A stretch of DNA of 64,000 nucleotides from Brienomyrus brachyistius (GCF_023856365.1 NC_064542.1:22539838-22603837), one strand, 5' to 3'. Counted from the first letter of the stretch, positions 22,226-34,172 are shown. The notes: generated by a model from the sequence alone, not told the origin. Program-made: numbers and translations.

Positions 22226-23794
22226 AAATAAAAAACAACTTAAAGGTAAGACAATCAGCCTGAGGCCCGAAATCTCAATAGATTTTAAGGCACTAGGTAT
22301 TTAATGCCCCGGGGGGATGCTGGCCACCTCTGTGGTATTATGTACAGATTGATTTAACTCTTTATTTTTTTAATCATATATTTTGCAGTCAATTAATTGA
22401 TCAGTCGTCCTCTTCACTCAGTTGCCATAAATCAAGACAACAATGATTGATCACAGAGCAATTACAAAAATACATTCAGGACTGAACTGCACCAGTATGT
22501 TTCAAGAACCAGAACAGTGGGCTTATACATGCTCAAAGTGCGACGATCACAAACCTAAATTTGTCAGATCTAAAGCCACACTTTTTGTTGATGATCTTAC
22601 ACTTCAGATAAACTTATTTAAGAGTCACGTCTCTCCAAAGAGCTGCTTAAGTGAGGCAAACAGCATGTTGCAAACATCCAACTGAGAAGGAGTCCTATAG
22701 ATGTATTTGTAGTTAGGCTGAGCTTCCAGTGAATGCCCAGCTACATGTGCAAGCAGTACTGGAGCAAGAGCTACACAACAACTTAGTGAAAAAGTAAGAA
22801 GCTAATAATTCAGTAACCATATATAAAGCATTAGAACATTTAGGGAACATGACGGGACATCAGGCTAGCAGGGGAATTGAGGGACCAGATGGCTCTTTAG
22901 ACTTTTCTTGAAGGTGGTCTTGTACTGTAACTTAGCACTTAACCTGGGAGAGGAGGTTCCCAAAACAGACATTCTGATTTGCAGGATCTTTACAGTTTTG
23001 ATAAGTTTGATAAATATGCAGACGTGTTACGGGGTCATCACAGTAGATTTAGGTAGGTTAGAAATGTTTCGAATCTACAGACATGGACAGAAGTTCAATA
23101 TCAGTTAAGAAGACTAATAAGGTAAGATGGCCTGAACACCAGGCAGGTCTGAGAACTGCACTGAGGGAACCGCTTTTTTCCTGCCTGGGACAAGGTGCCT
23201 TTAAAGGATCCAGACGTCAGCTCTTCCCTCAAACGCAGTTTACTTGAAGTGATCAATCTAAATCCAGACTGGCTTCTTTATCGACAGATTAACGGACATT
23301 GGGGGCATTTTTCCCAAGAGCCTTGGAAGAATATCGACCACTTTAAGGTTTATGCGACTATGCAGTTGCCATAACGATAGACTGTCACGTTTGATCTCGC
23401 GGTTTGAAGCGCTTTGGTGTCAATTTGCCAAACAGACCTTCACCGCAGGAGACACAAACACGCCTTTCTCCCCTTTTACAGAATACGGCACCGTCTCTGC
23501 CGGTGATTCTTCCATTTCATCACTACACCAAAATAGCCTTCAAAAGTTCCTTTTAGGTGCTGTCATGCCGCAGACCTGAGTATCACCGTGTATTGGGGGA
23601 GGGGGAGGTGGCGAGAGGGTTATTTCACACAGTACTTCACATACTAAACAGAACCAGAGGCAGACACATCATAGCCACACAGGGTAGGTTTCTGTTTTCT
23701 GGGGGTCAATTAAAAAGTCACTTTGGGCTCGTCTGCCCTCCTTCAGATATTATATATAAAAAAAGTAAATAGTTATTTAGTAGATTGAAATTAT
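22226..23794. other. Unique non-coding DNA
   Basis: No gene, RNA or known repeat recognised. Open frames of 66-80 codons here lack family resemblance. A purine-rich gggggagggggaggtggcga is at 23595-23614. Confidence 0.55.
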
Positions 23795-23955
23795 TGTAGC
23801 CAGCTAACTGGTTAGCAGAATGTTCTGCTTCAGCAGCGTCTCCTAAATAAGGAACTTATTTATTTAATATTTAGTGCAGTAACTGTTTGTGTCCAAAATG
23901 GGGCCCCATTCCCCGGGGCCACACAAATGTGTCGTTTGAGTGGTGGTAAACACCG
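23795..23955 (+). repeat. Dispersed repeat family A, copy 3
   Basis: Carries gttagcagaatgttctgctt, cagcagcgtctcctaaataa, atttaatatttagtgcagta, actgtttgtgtcc, then aaatgtgtcgtttgagtggt. All these segments occur in the same order in the 41.6 kb copy, about 160 bp in all. No terminal repeats, poly-A or tRNA box are seen, so the class is unknown. Confidence 0.7.
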
Positions 23956-25383
23956 TGCTACCCACACAATCTACATATTTACACTTCTTTCTTTTCCTCT
24001 CAAAAACGCTTTATTTTTTTATTAGATTTTATTTGATATTTTTATTAGTCAATATCAAGTTTAGAGAGTTTCACATAAGCAAGCATCAGACCTAAACCGC
24101 TTCCAAGCTTTATGGCTGTAAGATAAACCTTTGACAGGCTTTAGTAATCTTGGATGATGGTTTTGACAACAGACTGTTTAATAAGTGGAACTATGTTTGT
24201 CAGAAAGCTCTCCTGTAATACCTGATGTGTGTGATGGATTAAATTTGAGTAATATGTCTGTTCTCCAAAGTTCATGATCAACTTGAGTGGGTGATTTATC
24301 TCCTCATGCAAACTTAAAATGCAGCAACTACTGTGAAAACAATTGTCTCTCTTTTCTCTGGGGTAATGTGATTTGTTTATTTCCATGGTTCATCTGGATT
24401 CTGAGTAACTTCCTGATTTGATAAAATGAGCCTGGGTCTTCATCCATCAGATAAACAAGAACCTGTCAGTGTCCATTTATAAGGGGTTCAGGAGGCGTTC
24501 GCTCCACAAGCCCTGCACCAGCTTTCAGATGCTTCATTTCACCATCCAATGAGTCTTTTTTTTTCCCGGCCAGTAAGGGGCATTATGGCAGTAATCTGGT
24601 ATTTCAGACTTCATTAGAGCTTCTGGGATGTTTTAATAAGTGCTCACATCTCCGACACTTCCAGGATGCTGGCTGGCTGGCCGGGGGGAGAGGCTTGTGG
24701 AGCAGTGACTGTGGGGATGACATGTCCACGCAGGACAACCGCCTCGTTTTGGGGTGCAGGGTCTTCACTGCCTGACCCTGTGAACTTGGAGCTGGTCAGG
24801 AGGATCGCTGTGGACTCCATCCCCATCCCTTTCTCACAGGACCCCTCCCCTGATAAAAGGCTAGGACAGGATCACTGACCTTCTACAACTTTCTTGAAGC
24901 TCCCCCGAGGGATGAGGAGTGGGACGTACAGGAGGCCAGTGCCCAGGCTGAGCCACTCCTGACAGCTGGCAGACTGTGGGGGGGGCCTGGAAAAAGGTCC
25001 CCCCCCCCAGTTGGCAGAGCTCAAGGCCTCGTCCATCTGACTGTCCCACGTTGCACTTGATGAAAGTCACAGCGGCGCCGAGACCTCATGACTGTGAAAA
25101 CAGCCGGCGAGGACTGGTTTTAATCTGGGTTTTTTCACATACGCTCAGTGAACAGGTCAAGGACTGATATTTAAATTTCCAATTTATACTTGCTAAGCAG
25201 ACGTTTTTACCCAGAGCAAACTTTATTTGAAGCCGGGAAGTGTGCTGACCTGCTGACCCTTCATGTACCACTTACTAATGTTACTAAACTCCCACAAAGA
25301 GCCAGCTTCCATTTTCAGGTTCCTGTCACGTGGGCTGTACATAGTGCTGTGCCCCCCCCAAAACTGGGAGGCTTCTCCTGAGA
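23956..25383. other. Unique non-coding DNA
   Basis: AT-rich 23990-24070, then unique DNA. GC-rich 24660-25080 produces several short overlapping frames that are not called. No gene, RNA or repeat recognised. Confidence 0.55.
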
Positions 25384-25399
25384 GCGCCCCCTAGGGACC
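25384..25399 (-). promoter_or_regulatory. CTCF-like motif
   Basis: gcgccccctagggacc reads on the minus strand as ggtccctagggggcgc; the core tccctagggggcgc differs from CCASYAGRKGGCR at two positions. Motif-level call only. Confidence 0.3.
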
Positions 25400-25974
25400 G
25401 GGCAGCTCGGTGAAACCTGTGTCCGTAAGCGCAGCCCACCCGGAGAGGAAGTGTGAACCGTGCTGTTATCAGGGCCTGTGCTCTCCGCGGGCTTCTGGGA
25501 GATTGCGAGCTGGGTTGGGGGGGGGGGGGGGGTGAAGTGAGCTTGCTGTTGGGGCTTCTGCTTCCTCTCCAGCTCAGTGGTTTTTAATTAAGAAGGACAA
25601 GGAGATGCGTCATATCAGCCGGCCTCTGGAATTACATTTCGTGTCGCCTGTTTCTCTGTATGTTTATGGCTTGCTTGTATTTATGCGACATCTTTAATGT
25701 TGCTTATGAAAAATTGCTGGGGAAAAAAGTTTCCTTATTATTACTTGTTTGTTTTGGGGGGGGAAGGTAAATGAATAATAAGTGGCGAGACCCAGGAAGT
25801 CACTGGAAGCGGAAGACGGATCAGGGGTCGCTCCCAAAAAATGTGTAGGGGTGCATAACGTAGAGGTCATGTCAGGTGTGACCGCGGGTTAAAACGGGCC
25901 ATGAAGGTAGGATCTGCAAACATCACGCATCTCGGGCTCCGCTCAAGGAGAGACGTACATCTGCCGCTACTCAA
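25400..25974. other. Unique DNA with long G tracts
   Basis: A G-run of about 16 is at 25517-25532 and a G8 near 25756. No gene or repeat recognised. Confidence 0.5.
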
Positions 25975-26260
25975 ACTAACTTCCAACTTAATTGATCTGA
26001 TTAGCGGTTAATTTTCCATGATTTTCTAACACCCGCATCCTTGGAACACCGCGGAGAAGCACAAGCTTGCTGCCACGTCAATTAAAATCGAGGCAAATAT
26101 TCATTTTGTAATTTATCTCTCAATAATAAACTTTAAAAATAACGACATTGCTCTGCATAATTTGTGCCATTAATGGGCTGGAATAAGAACCGGCGTGACT
26201 GAATCCTCTAGGGAGTAAGTTACTTCATTAGCTACTCTGATTCTTATTAGTACGGCAGGT
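25975..26260. promoter_or_regulatory. Candidate conserved non-coding element
   Basis: About 285 bp free of repeats, with ccaacttaattgatctgatt, gcggttaattttccatgatt, cacgtcaattaaaatcgagg and tgtgccattaatgggctgga. Dense TAAT/ATTA sites, few CpG and low repeat content resemble developmental enhancers. Inference only; no alignment was possible. Confidence 0.35.
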
Positions 26261-26330
26261 CGTGTCATGACGAAAGAGAGAGACTTGCATTTACATTAGA
26301 TTACTTTGGAAGTAAGGAAAACTTCCTAGC

Positions 26331-26348
26331 AGGGGGGGGGGGGGGGGG
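26331..26348. repeat. G18 homopolymer
   Basis: An uninterrupted G tract directly upstream of a SINE fragment. Confidence 0.85.
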
Positions 26349-26530
26349 CAATGTGTGGACCAGGTTAGGATGTGGTGTCTTTGATCCGAAGGTTGCTATT
26401 GGCTAGCGAGTAATCAGGAGATGGTAGCTAGCTGGTCAGCCGAACATGTTACTGTACTTCCACATCTTCTTAATAAGGGACTCATAAGGGACTTGCTCCA
26501 GGGACCCTACATTTAAAAAAAAAAATTATA
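26349..26530 (+). repeat. tRNA-derived SINE, rearranged copy
   Basis: gtgtggaccaggttaggatg and gatccgaaggttgctattgg match the head of the SINE at 2211. gacttgctccagggacccta near 26490-26509 matches the usual SINE body (attgctccagggact). Between them is about 90 bp of foreign or rearranged sequence containing ggctagcgag and gctagctggtcagc. An A9 run follows. Confidence 0.55.
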
Positions 26531-27479
26531 TCACATGATTGGACACGTGGGACAACAGATTTCCACAGACATTAATGTCAGTGGACTTTGAGCCAATAGC
26601 TCGGCTAAGCTGAGGATGTAGATGCCACATATATCCTGGGAGGGGGCGGCCATCACACTTCTCAGTGAGGCCCATTTAGCACAAACAGCCAGGGTGAGAA
26701 TGAGGCAAAATCACAAAGTACTTTAGAGACCTGTGCTGTGGCCAAATAATGCAGCAGGACAGCAGAATGTGAGGTCACTCGCGTGCGGAGGAAAGCGTGA
26801 GCACATGCAGAGGCGTGTGCGCTCGATGCTGCCCTCGGTGGAGGTATTAAGATGTAAAATATGGACGTCTCTCTCCGGCTGTTTCACAGCATGTCCTGGG
26901 TTAAGTTCCATCTGTTGGTGTCAACACCGCTGTTACATAAGGCCGAGAAAGCAGGCTGGCCGTGCTGGCGAAACAAAGCGCAGGGATTTCACTCTCTGAA
27001 ATCAGTGAACAGTCACCTTGGGCCATGCCGAACTTTTTGAAGTTATTATTAATACGATAAAATAATTGTTTTTTTTTTTTTTGTTTGTGGAGGGGCGGGA
27101 CAAGGTGATGTGCTCAATCTGCCTGATTATTTATTTACTTATTTGATTATCTTTATTTATAATCAGATGCTAATATGCTGAGAACGTGATTGGACAAAAA
27201 AAAGAAGCTTTTTTTAAAAAAACAAGTAATGTGGGTACATATTTAGCATTTTTTGGTTTATAGGTATCAAAGTTCAGAATTATTAAAATTTGACGGTACT
27301 CCGATGACATCCAAGCTGGCATTGCGATTCAGTTTTAAGTTCCTGAGTTTTTGATGATGGGTTTATTACGTGAGCTGTGATCAGGGTGCCCCTCGATGCG
27401 TACATTCTCTGAGTTGTTTTTCTCTGATCTTTTTCTGGTGATAAAAAGCCCCCAGACTACTTCTCACAGAAAAATAAAA
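26531..27479. other. Unique non-coding DNA
   Basis: T12 or longer at about 27069-27082; AT-rich 27040-27300. A moderately CpG-containing stretch at 26770-26990 gives antiparallel short frames that are not called. Confidence 0.5.
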
Positions 27480-28180
27480 ATACATAAGTGGGAGGTGATA
27501 ACCACCCACTTGTGCTCAGGTATTTGTTACAGAACCTTCAGACAGCAACCATCTCCTGCAGTCATTGATCACTCTCTGACAGAAGCGTTGGACACACCCT
27601 TATGCAGAACTGCTTCAACTGCTGGAAATTCACCAGGGTGTACTACTCGTCCCAGCTTTTCATATCTCAGGGGCCTTCAGGTCTGAACTCAAGCAGACCA
27701 TAAGCCACCATCCTCCTTTGGCTCGCGAGTCGGTCTTGCCGCATGACCATTGTGGTTCGAGCATAAGCTCAAAGACAAATGGCTTGTGAAGACTTTTGAT
27801 CCAAAACACAACTAGCCCTAACTTTTTTGGCGGAAAGTTCTCCAGGTTCTGATGCAAAGCATCCCCAAATCACAGTGAGGCTGCCACCATGCCTGACCAT
27901 TGTTATGAGGTTCTTAGTGCGGAACGCGTTTCAGTAAATGGATAAATGTACATAAATGAAAAAGTGGCAGACAGCAGGTGGGCAGACATTGGTTTTCTGA
28001 CTATGTATTTTTCTGAGATGTAGCTCTGACATTAGCTGAGGCGTGAGAGAACTGCCCTCCTTGGTGTTGTTCCAGGCTCTCAGTCACTTCATGGATGATT
28101 TATCACCCCACTGTTGGGTAACGTTCGCTAGTACATTAGGCCTGGTCCTTTCCCAAACTTTCTCTGTTTAGATAGAGAGG
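27480..28180 (-). pseudogene. Tc1/mariner transposase relic
   Basis: On the minus strand, 27853-27891 translates to HGGSLTVIWGCFA, the core around the second catalytic Asp region of Tc1-like DDE transposases (HGGG..MVWGCF). Upstream on that strand, 28030-28130 carries DNA resembling the N-terminal region of fish Tc1 copies (ctgaggcgtgagagaactgc, ccaggctctcagtcacttca). Frames are broken by stops and shifts, and no terminal inverted repeats were found, so the copy is dead. Boundaries are approximate. Confidence 0.65.
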
Positions 28181-28319
28181 AGGTGTCTCTGCAGAGCCCT
28201 GTAGGCTTAGACCAGGCTTTGTGAGCTTTGCACACTGAGGAAAATCAACAAATTATTTTCTGTGACTCTTCAGAATTTTCTTTTTAAATTACCGTTTTAC
28301 CATTTCACAGCCTACCAGT

Positions 28320-28400
28320 ATTTTCAGAATCACAATCAGTTTTATTACCGCCAAGTACATATGCGTGTACGAGGAATTTGGCATGTCGCGAAAGTGTAGT
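28320..28400 (-). repeat. Retroposon 3' end
   Basis: The minus strand reads aaattcctcgtacacgcata, tgtacttggcggtaataaaa, ctgattgtgattctga. This is the 3' terminus common to a group of fish retroposons (tacttggccaataaa, ctgattctgattctga). Only the tail is present. Confidence 0.6.
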
Positions 28401-28664
28401 CTCAAGAATTAAAAATTAAAAACAACAGTACTAAAGAAGCATACGTTAACGACACTAGCTACAGCAGACAATAGTACCATCCAAAAAAAAAATGCGTGAT
28501 AAACACAACAGATTGCAATAGAGCAATACAAACAAGACAAGACAATTAAAAATGAAATAAATAATAATATGGTTGCAGAGAAGCGGCCTCCTCTCGGGAT
28601 GTATGTGGACTGCATGTTCTCCACGGGTCACCATGGGCAACGCAATCAAAAAAGTCACAAGTCT
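28401..28664. other. AT-rich non-coding DNA
   Basis: A9 at about 28484-28492 in AT-rich unique DNA. Two overlapping hydrophobic minus-strand frames (70-72 codons) are judged chance products. Confidence 0.5.
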
Positions 28665-28771
28665 CATCTATTGTTTGGTTACTTGTGGTTAAGGTTACGG
28701 CTGGGTGGGGCTTAATGTCGTCATGGAAATGAATGGAGAGTCCTCATAAGGATACATTATAGTTACAAACC

Positions 28772-28778
<7 letters not shown>
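28665..28778 (-). repeat. Dispersed repeat family B, copy 1
   Basis: On the minus strand: aggactctccattcatttcc, then ccgtaaccttaaccacaagt, then aaccaaacaatag. The same chain appears on the plus strand at 55434-55545. This resembles the fish repeats with a ttgtggggactct terminus. It ends directly at a TG microsatellite. Confidence 0.7.

Positions 28779-28813
<35 letters not shown>
28779..28813. repeat. (TG)n microsatellite
   Basis: About 17 TG units lying exactly between a family B copy and a DANA-type SINE tail. Confidence 0.9.
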
Positions 28814-28816
<3 letters not shown>

Positions 28817-28945
28817 TTGCCCGGCGATGGGTTGGCATCCCATCCTGGGTTATTCCTTGCCTTGTGCCCATAGCTTCCAGGATTGGGTCTGAACCCTCGT
28901 GACCCCGCATAGGACAAGTGGGTGTAGGAAATGAGAGGATGGGTC
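28814..28945 (+). repeat. DANA-type SINE, 3' part
   Basis: gcccggcgatgggttggcat, cccatcctgggttattcctt, tagcttccaggattgggtct and gaccccgcataggacaagtg follow the order of the full copy at 4653. 5' truncated; the ggat tail is reduced to gaggatggg. Confidence 0.8.
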
Positions 28946-29039
28946 CCATGGAATTCTCATCCATGTGAGTTTGGTGGCTATGAGGAGGAACATTTCTTGT
29001 ACCTGTCACTAGAGAGAGGAATCTTCAAAAACAAAAGAG

Positions 29040-29420
29040 TATTACAGTTTAAACTTTTAACTAGATAACTCGCCCAAATCTATTAACGACAAAGTCTCTG
29101 TTCCCGGTGACAGAACAACACGAGTTATCAGAGCAGCTGCTGTGCGGCTTTCTTTTCCCGCACAGAAATACCTTCCAATTGCACTGAGAATCCACTGCAT
29201 CCCGCCCTTCAGCTGCAGGCCCGCCGCCGCCTCAGCGCGTCGTGCCATCGCCTCCAAATCTCATTTCGCCTGATTTGAGCGCCTAGCCCACTAAAATAAC
29301 AGCGTAAGGATGTCTGCGGAAGTTCGGGGGCACGGATAAATATGTTTTTTATGAAAGCATTACTTGATTATAGTGTGACTGCTGAATTCTCTCTAACAGC
29401 TGTACACAACAAACGATATT
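29040..29420. promoter_or_regulatory. Candidate conserved non-coding element
   Basis: Repeat-free block running from ttttaactagataactcgcc to ctctaacagctgtacacaac. It has balanced composition and several CpG without poly-tracts, in contrast to the repeat-rich flanks. Weak, texture-based inference. Confidence 0.2.
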
Positions 29421-30011
29421 GTCGGCTGAGAATTTTTCTAAATTTCTCATGCTGCTTGAAGAAGACTTTCACAGAACGAGACAAAAGATGATAATAACCC
29501 GGTTAGTACCTAAGAAAAGGTATTTCTGCCTGAATATTAATGCAAAGACTTATATTTGATGGAAAGTAAGGGGCCTCTGGAAACTGGGCAGCTTTACAGT
29601 ATTTACACTCCAGCAGCTTATTGGGATTTATTTCGTGATTCTGGGATGGCACAATGCACCTGTCAGAAACACAGGAGCTATAATCAAGGCTGCCAGTTTG
29701 GGAAAAACTCTTCCTGAGAACACCTCAGGCTTGCCCATCCAGGGTGGGGGTGGACAGTGGCCAGGATCTGTAATGCTGAAGTTGGGAGGGGGGGGGGGGA
29801 ATTAGATATTTTGAGTAAGCAGCATTTCACACAAAGGACTATACAATAGTGCAGTAGTGGCTTGTGACCAGAGAAATGGGGGGGGGGGGGGGGGTGGGCG
29901 TGGGGACATTTTCCTATTTTATGCTTAACTCTTTTTGGTTTTTAACTCTTTATGAACTCGACGTTATGCTCTCATAGTCATCTCTATAATCTGGAAAGAG
30001 AAATTCTTCTA
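29421..30011. other. Unique DNA with two long G tracts
   Basis: G13 at 29787-29799 and a G16 tract at 29879-29894. No gene or other repeat. Confidence 0.55.

Positions 30012-30054
<43 letters not shown>
30012..30054. repeat. (ATT)n microsatellite
   Basis: About 14 ATT units without interruption. Confidence 0.95.
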
Positions 30055-30057
<3 letters not shown>

Positions 30058-30644
30058 GATTTCTGTATGATGCTCTGGATAGACGTGTCTGCCAACCAAA
30101 CATAAACTTTACATAAACAGATGCTTATCTACTTGTAATATATTGGAAAGATGTTCCTTGAAGAGAAGAAGCATTAAAAGATAATTACCAAACCATAAGC
30201 AAACTGACTTTACATACATACATATAGTTCAGCGTTGTCTCTAAGAACGTCTGACGTGTGGGAACAGATTCCTAAAAGATCGGTCCATCGGACGAAATTC
30301 TGCGCTCTCACTACTCATGTCATAATAAATATAATAAAGCCTATAAAACTCACGTCTCAGCACTCCAATTAATTCCAAAATAAATCAAATAAAAGCGTAC
30401 TCATATTACAAAGGTCAAACGTGAAACGCAGTGACTGAAATGAAAAAAAAAAACGTTAAAATAATATGAACAGGAAAATATTTTTATATTTTGTTTAGTC
30501 ACTGTCTTCTTTTGGTTGATTAATAAGATAGCAACGACAAGATATGGTTATTTGTGCAGAACATTACACACGGTTGCAATTGAAAGTATAATCAATAAAT
30601 ACGGAATAGCATTATACAGTAAGAACGACACATGAACTTAACCC
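30055..30644. other. AT-rich unique DNA
   Basis: No ORF of 60 codons, no recognised repeat apart from A10 near 30444-30453. Confidence 0.6.
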
Positions 30645-30735
30645 CGAAAGTTCCCAGTTAGCTATGGAGATCGAATCAGGAACTTTCGCGTTATAAGGCG
30701 ACAGCATAAACCACTGCACCACCGTGCCACTGTAC
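30645..30735 (-). repeat. tRNA-derived SINE head
   Basis: The minus strand reads gtgcagtggtttatgctgtc (A-box region), then agttcctgattcgatctcc (B box). The fish-type tail is absent. It is a truncated copy. Confidence 0.6.
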
Positions 30736-32219
30736 TAGGCACTTGTAACATTTACGTAACTTACGCATTTACTGTAGTCTGTCTGCAATTCTTTACCAAA
30801 CCAACTCCCTGGCTGGATTTATGGCCACCTCTTTAGCGATTACATCTTTGTATTTTTCATACAGCTCCATCAGCAGCGTTTGTTCTGCGGCGGGAAAAAA
30901 CACGTTTCTCATTTTACACGCTTTCCAACTCATGTGATCAGTCTATCGTTCATCCAGTCTTTAGGGCTTCTTAAATATCTCGGGTGTGCGCACTATGCAA
31001 GTCTGGCTTGTATGAGCCTTGGTTAGTTAAAGCTTAACTGCGTTAGTGTAATGACATGAGGCTAAGTTTAGAGATGGCGCTAGTTTGAGTCTGACTTTCT
31101 TTAGCTATTTTCATGGAATACCCCCCAGGATTCCAACTTTCATGCATATGACGTGAGACACATTTTCAGGTTCTCACAAGATGAATCTATATTATTCAAT
31201 TATAAACCTAAAATTAGCCATAACAAAAGCTTTGGGGGTGTCTGCAAACCCTACAGTCTACTATTTGTTGTTATTTATTAAGGTAATAACACATGTGTGT
31301 GCAGACTTGTCGCTAATTGAAAATCACTCTCCAGCCAGCTGATGTCAACGTTAGCAAACTGTCATGTTAAATGGAGCAGTCGCCCTTATCAGTGGGGGAT
31401 ACGTTCCAAGACCACTGTTTGTTTTTCGTGTACTTACATACCGACGATACAGTTTAATTTACAAGTTGGTCCAACACCGGTTTATAACACTGGTAATAAC
31501 AACAATAAAAGATACATTATAGCTGGAAAGACCTTTAATAAGAATAAGGTAAAAATCCTCCTCCACTATCACATGCGACTAAAAATGCACTGCAGATGGG
31601 GCGAATAAAATAAACGTGATTGGCAGATTCAGATGGCGGAGGCTGAAGTTAACAAATTTGGGCAGAGCAGAAATTTGGGTGGGCATTGCCCACTCCTGTC
31701 CGCTTGGTGGCTGTGGCGGCTATCGGAGGTGACATTGATGATGTCTGTACTGGTTTATTCGATCTTTACAAGCTGGCTACACGTTTCCTGCCCATCTATC
31801 AAACTCATCTATTTGTGTTTTGTGACAGACATTTATACAAGATTGCCTATTTTGCATACTGCTTACTCCGAGAGGGAAAGCTCACTGTATAATTCAGTGT
31901 GTGGAGTGCCTTACGCATAGTTTACCATGCTAAATAATGAATTAACACATTGGATATACTGAAGAAGCACCTTCCATTGAGGCAGGAGAGCCTTTATGCT
32001 GTGGAGCCCTAATCCCGCAAGTTACAGCACAGGTATCCTCAGGGGCGAGCCTGACTGGGGAATATCCTTCAAGAATTCAGCATAAAATTCAGCAAGGGAA
32101 GAAAATAACTGTAAATTACACACCAGTAGGCTACATACGTGTAAAACACATTGTTCCTTTATTTCTGAACTGAGCTGTTATTAAGTCCATCACTGTCACT
32201 GGCCTTTGCTTCAGAGACT
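30736..32219. other. Unique non-coding DNA
   Basis: No recognised gene or repeat. Frames of 68-95 codons at 31342-31920 show no family resemblance. AT-rich overall. Confidence 0.55.
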
Positions 32220-32492
32220 GAATCCAGAGCAACATGCTGATATCTAGTATGGAATCCAGACAGCGTGCTTATCTCTAGTACTGAATCCAGAGAAACACGT
32301 TGATCTCTTGTGCGGAATCCAGACAACGTGCTTATCTCTAGTACTGAATCCACAGCAACACGTTGATATCTAGTACGGAATCCAGACAATGTGCTTATCT
32401 GTAGTACAGAATCCAGAGCAACACCTTGATACTGTATCTAGTACGGAATCCAGACAACATGTTTATCTCTAGTACACGAATCCAGAACACGG
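32220..32492. repeat. Minisatellite of alternating 32- and 31-bp subunits
   Basis: Subunits begin gaatccag (one has gaatccac) at 32220, 32252, 32283, 32315, 32346, 32378, 32409, 32446 and 32478. Type 1 (gaatccagagcaacacgttg...) and type 2 (gaatccagacaacgtgctta...) alternate, making a 63-bp higher-order unit. One later unit has a 5-6 bp insertion (actgtatctag). A 63-bp period keeps a minus-strand frame open as a 21-residue repeat. Confidence 0.9.
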
Positions 32493-32596
32493 GGGAGGAT
32501 TGAGTGCAAATGCCACTCCATGTGGTTACACTTATCTCTGCAGGTGATTGGCCTCACATGCTGCTGTCCTGCTGGATAATGTGGCCACAGCATATG

Positions 32597-32620
32597 TACT
32601 GAATCCAGAGCAACACACTA
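32597..32620. repeat. Detached unit of the 31/32-bp minisatellite
   Basis: gtactgaatccagagcaaca matches a type 1 subunit and its upstream junction, about 105 bp past the end of the main array. The unique DNA between may be an insertion that split the array. Confidence 0.6.
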
Positions 32621-32647
32621 AACTGTCAACTTTGACTGTCTGAGAAA

Positions 32648-32794
32648 CGTTATTTATTTAGCAGTAAATTTTGTCCAAAGCATCACGTGAGGAGAGCTTG
32701 GGTTCAAAGGGCCCGAGCAGTCAACATCCACCATGGGATTCGAACTCTCAACCTTCCGTGCTCGGATCCCTGACCCACTGAGCTACATGCTGGC
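32648..32794 (-). repeat. tRNA-derived SINE, near full length
   Basis: The minus strand starts with ccagcatgtagctcagtggg (A box), then aggttgagagttcgaatccc (excellent B box). The tail is tttggacaaaatttactgct then aaataaataacg. All parts are in the expected order. Confidence 0.85.
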
Positions 32795-33912
32795 AAACTC
32801 CATTAGCTGACCGTTACAGCTGCATAATTCAGCCTTGTACATTTTAGCAAATTCTAATTAAAAAGAGATAGTCTGTACTTTACACGACAAATGTGATGGC
32901 TCAGACAGAGAGAGCAATACGGCAGAATTAGGCTGAAATTATCACGTCTCCCCAGCGGCCCTCTCGGTCTAACGTGAAGCGGCGTGCCCATGAGCTTTGC
33001 TTGAGTCTTTGGCTGGAGGAGAATTATTTGATAAGGCAGTGCGCATTAAGTTGTAGCACTTGCTCTTTAAATCCACCGCGACAGTATGAAGGCCATGCTT
33101 GGAGATAGCCCGTCTCATTAAACTGGCCGGGCCTCAGCTGCTGCCAAACTCTGACCCACCTACTAATCGGAAATTAGAAACATGCACCCCTTCCGTGAGG
33201 TCATTCCAGCCCCGGGGGGGGGGGGGGGGGGCTCATCGCCGTCTCGTGTTGAAATTAGAAGCTTTGCGTGGTGTTCGGTAATTTCCCTACACCCAAACTC
33301 TCGGGGTCTCTTTCTCTTTAGCGAAGGGGATAGTCCACATTAATTGCCAGTGCAGGTGATGGGCAGCAGATGGGTCAGACTGAACAGGGGACAGTGTCAG
33401 TGTCCGTTCATGCTTCTCCGCAGGTGAAATCGATAACCCTTTGTGCTCCTGTCTGACAATGCCCCCTCTATCACCCCCTGCTGCCCCCCTCCTGACAAAA
33501 CGGGAAGAAATATACCTCTTTATCCCCATCCTTTCAATCTGCGAGCACTTCAGTGCTGTTACCCTGTCCGCTAATCTCTCCGTGCTAATTACCAGGCTGC
33601 CACTCTTCCTGGCCACCGTCAGAAAATCGAGGCTCGGGCTGCGTGACTTTTGGGTGCCGTTGGTGTTTCACAACGGTCCTTCATATTCAGCTTACTACCT
33701 TACAGAGCAGAGCATTGCAGCACCCTGAAGGTAGCCTGGTTATTGTACAGGACTTTTCATGTCATAAAACGGGGTTTATTAGACTCAAAAGAACGGCGAT
33801 TGGAAATAAACAAGATCGTCAGGCGACATAAATGGGAGGAGTGAAGCAAGAAAGGGCACGGGGCAGAGGGTTTGATGTCAATGACCAGACTGGGGAATAC
33901 AGGACTGGGATT
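32795..33912. other. Unique DNA with a G18 tract
   Basis: G18 at 33214-33231. Short frames at 33287-33844 on both strands overlap. ccctgctgcccccctcctga near 33476 is a poor CTCF-like core. No gene. Confidence 0.55.
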
Positions 33913-34120
33913 ATAAAATGGACCTGTTCTGATGAGAGAGCAAGTGGGTTAGCGTAGCACAGAGTGAACAGGACTGGGAGGCAAATACATATGGGACTAA
34001 TAAGAGGCAGCTGGGAGGGTTAGGGTTAGGAAAGGGAGGTAAGACAAACAAGTAACATACGTGGCTTGTTATGGTCACACTAGGGGTGGAGACAGGAGGA
34101 TTAGGGTTAGGGTTAGTGGA
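33913..34120. repeat. Low-copy repeat with telomere-like tracts, copy 1
   Basis: Begins ataaaatggacctgttctga and contains two short TTAGGG tracts, gggttagggttagg at 34017-34030 and ttagggttagggttag at 34101-34116. A related block with the same start and a TTAGGG tract follows at 35599. It is probably a degenerate minisatellite rather than a true chromosome end. Confidence 0.5.
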
Positions 34121-34172
34121 CATGGCAGGCAGGACGTGACACCCAGACTGGCACCGATCATATTATATTACT

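Noticed and set aside
32159..32389. 76-codon repeat protein on the minus strand
   Set aside because: It is the translation of the 63-bp higher-order minisatellite.
32220..32492. CRISPR-like regular repeats
   Set aside because: The subunits are contiguous with no unique spacers, and the host is a vertebrate. It is a minisatellite.
34017..34116. A true telomere or chromosome end
   Set aside because: Only two to three TTAGGG units each, embedded in ordinary DNA on both sides.
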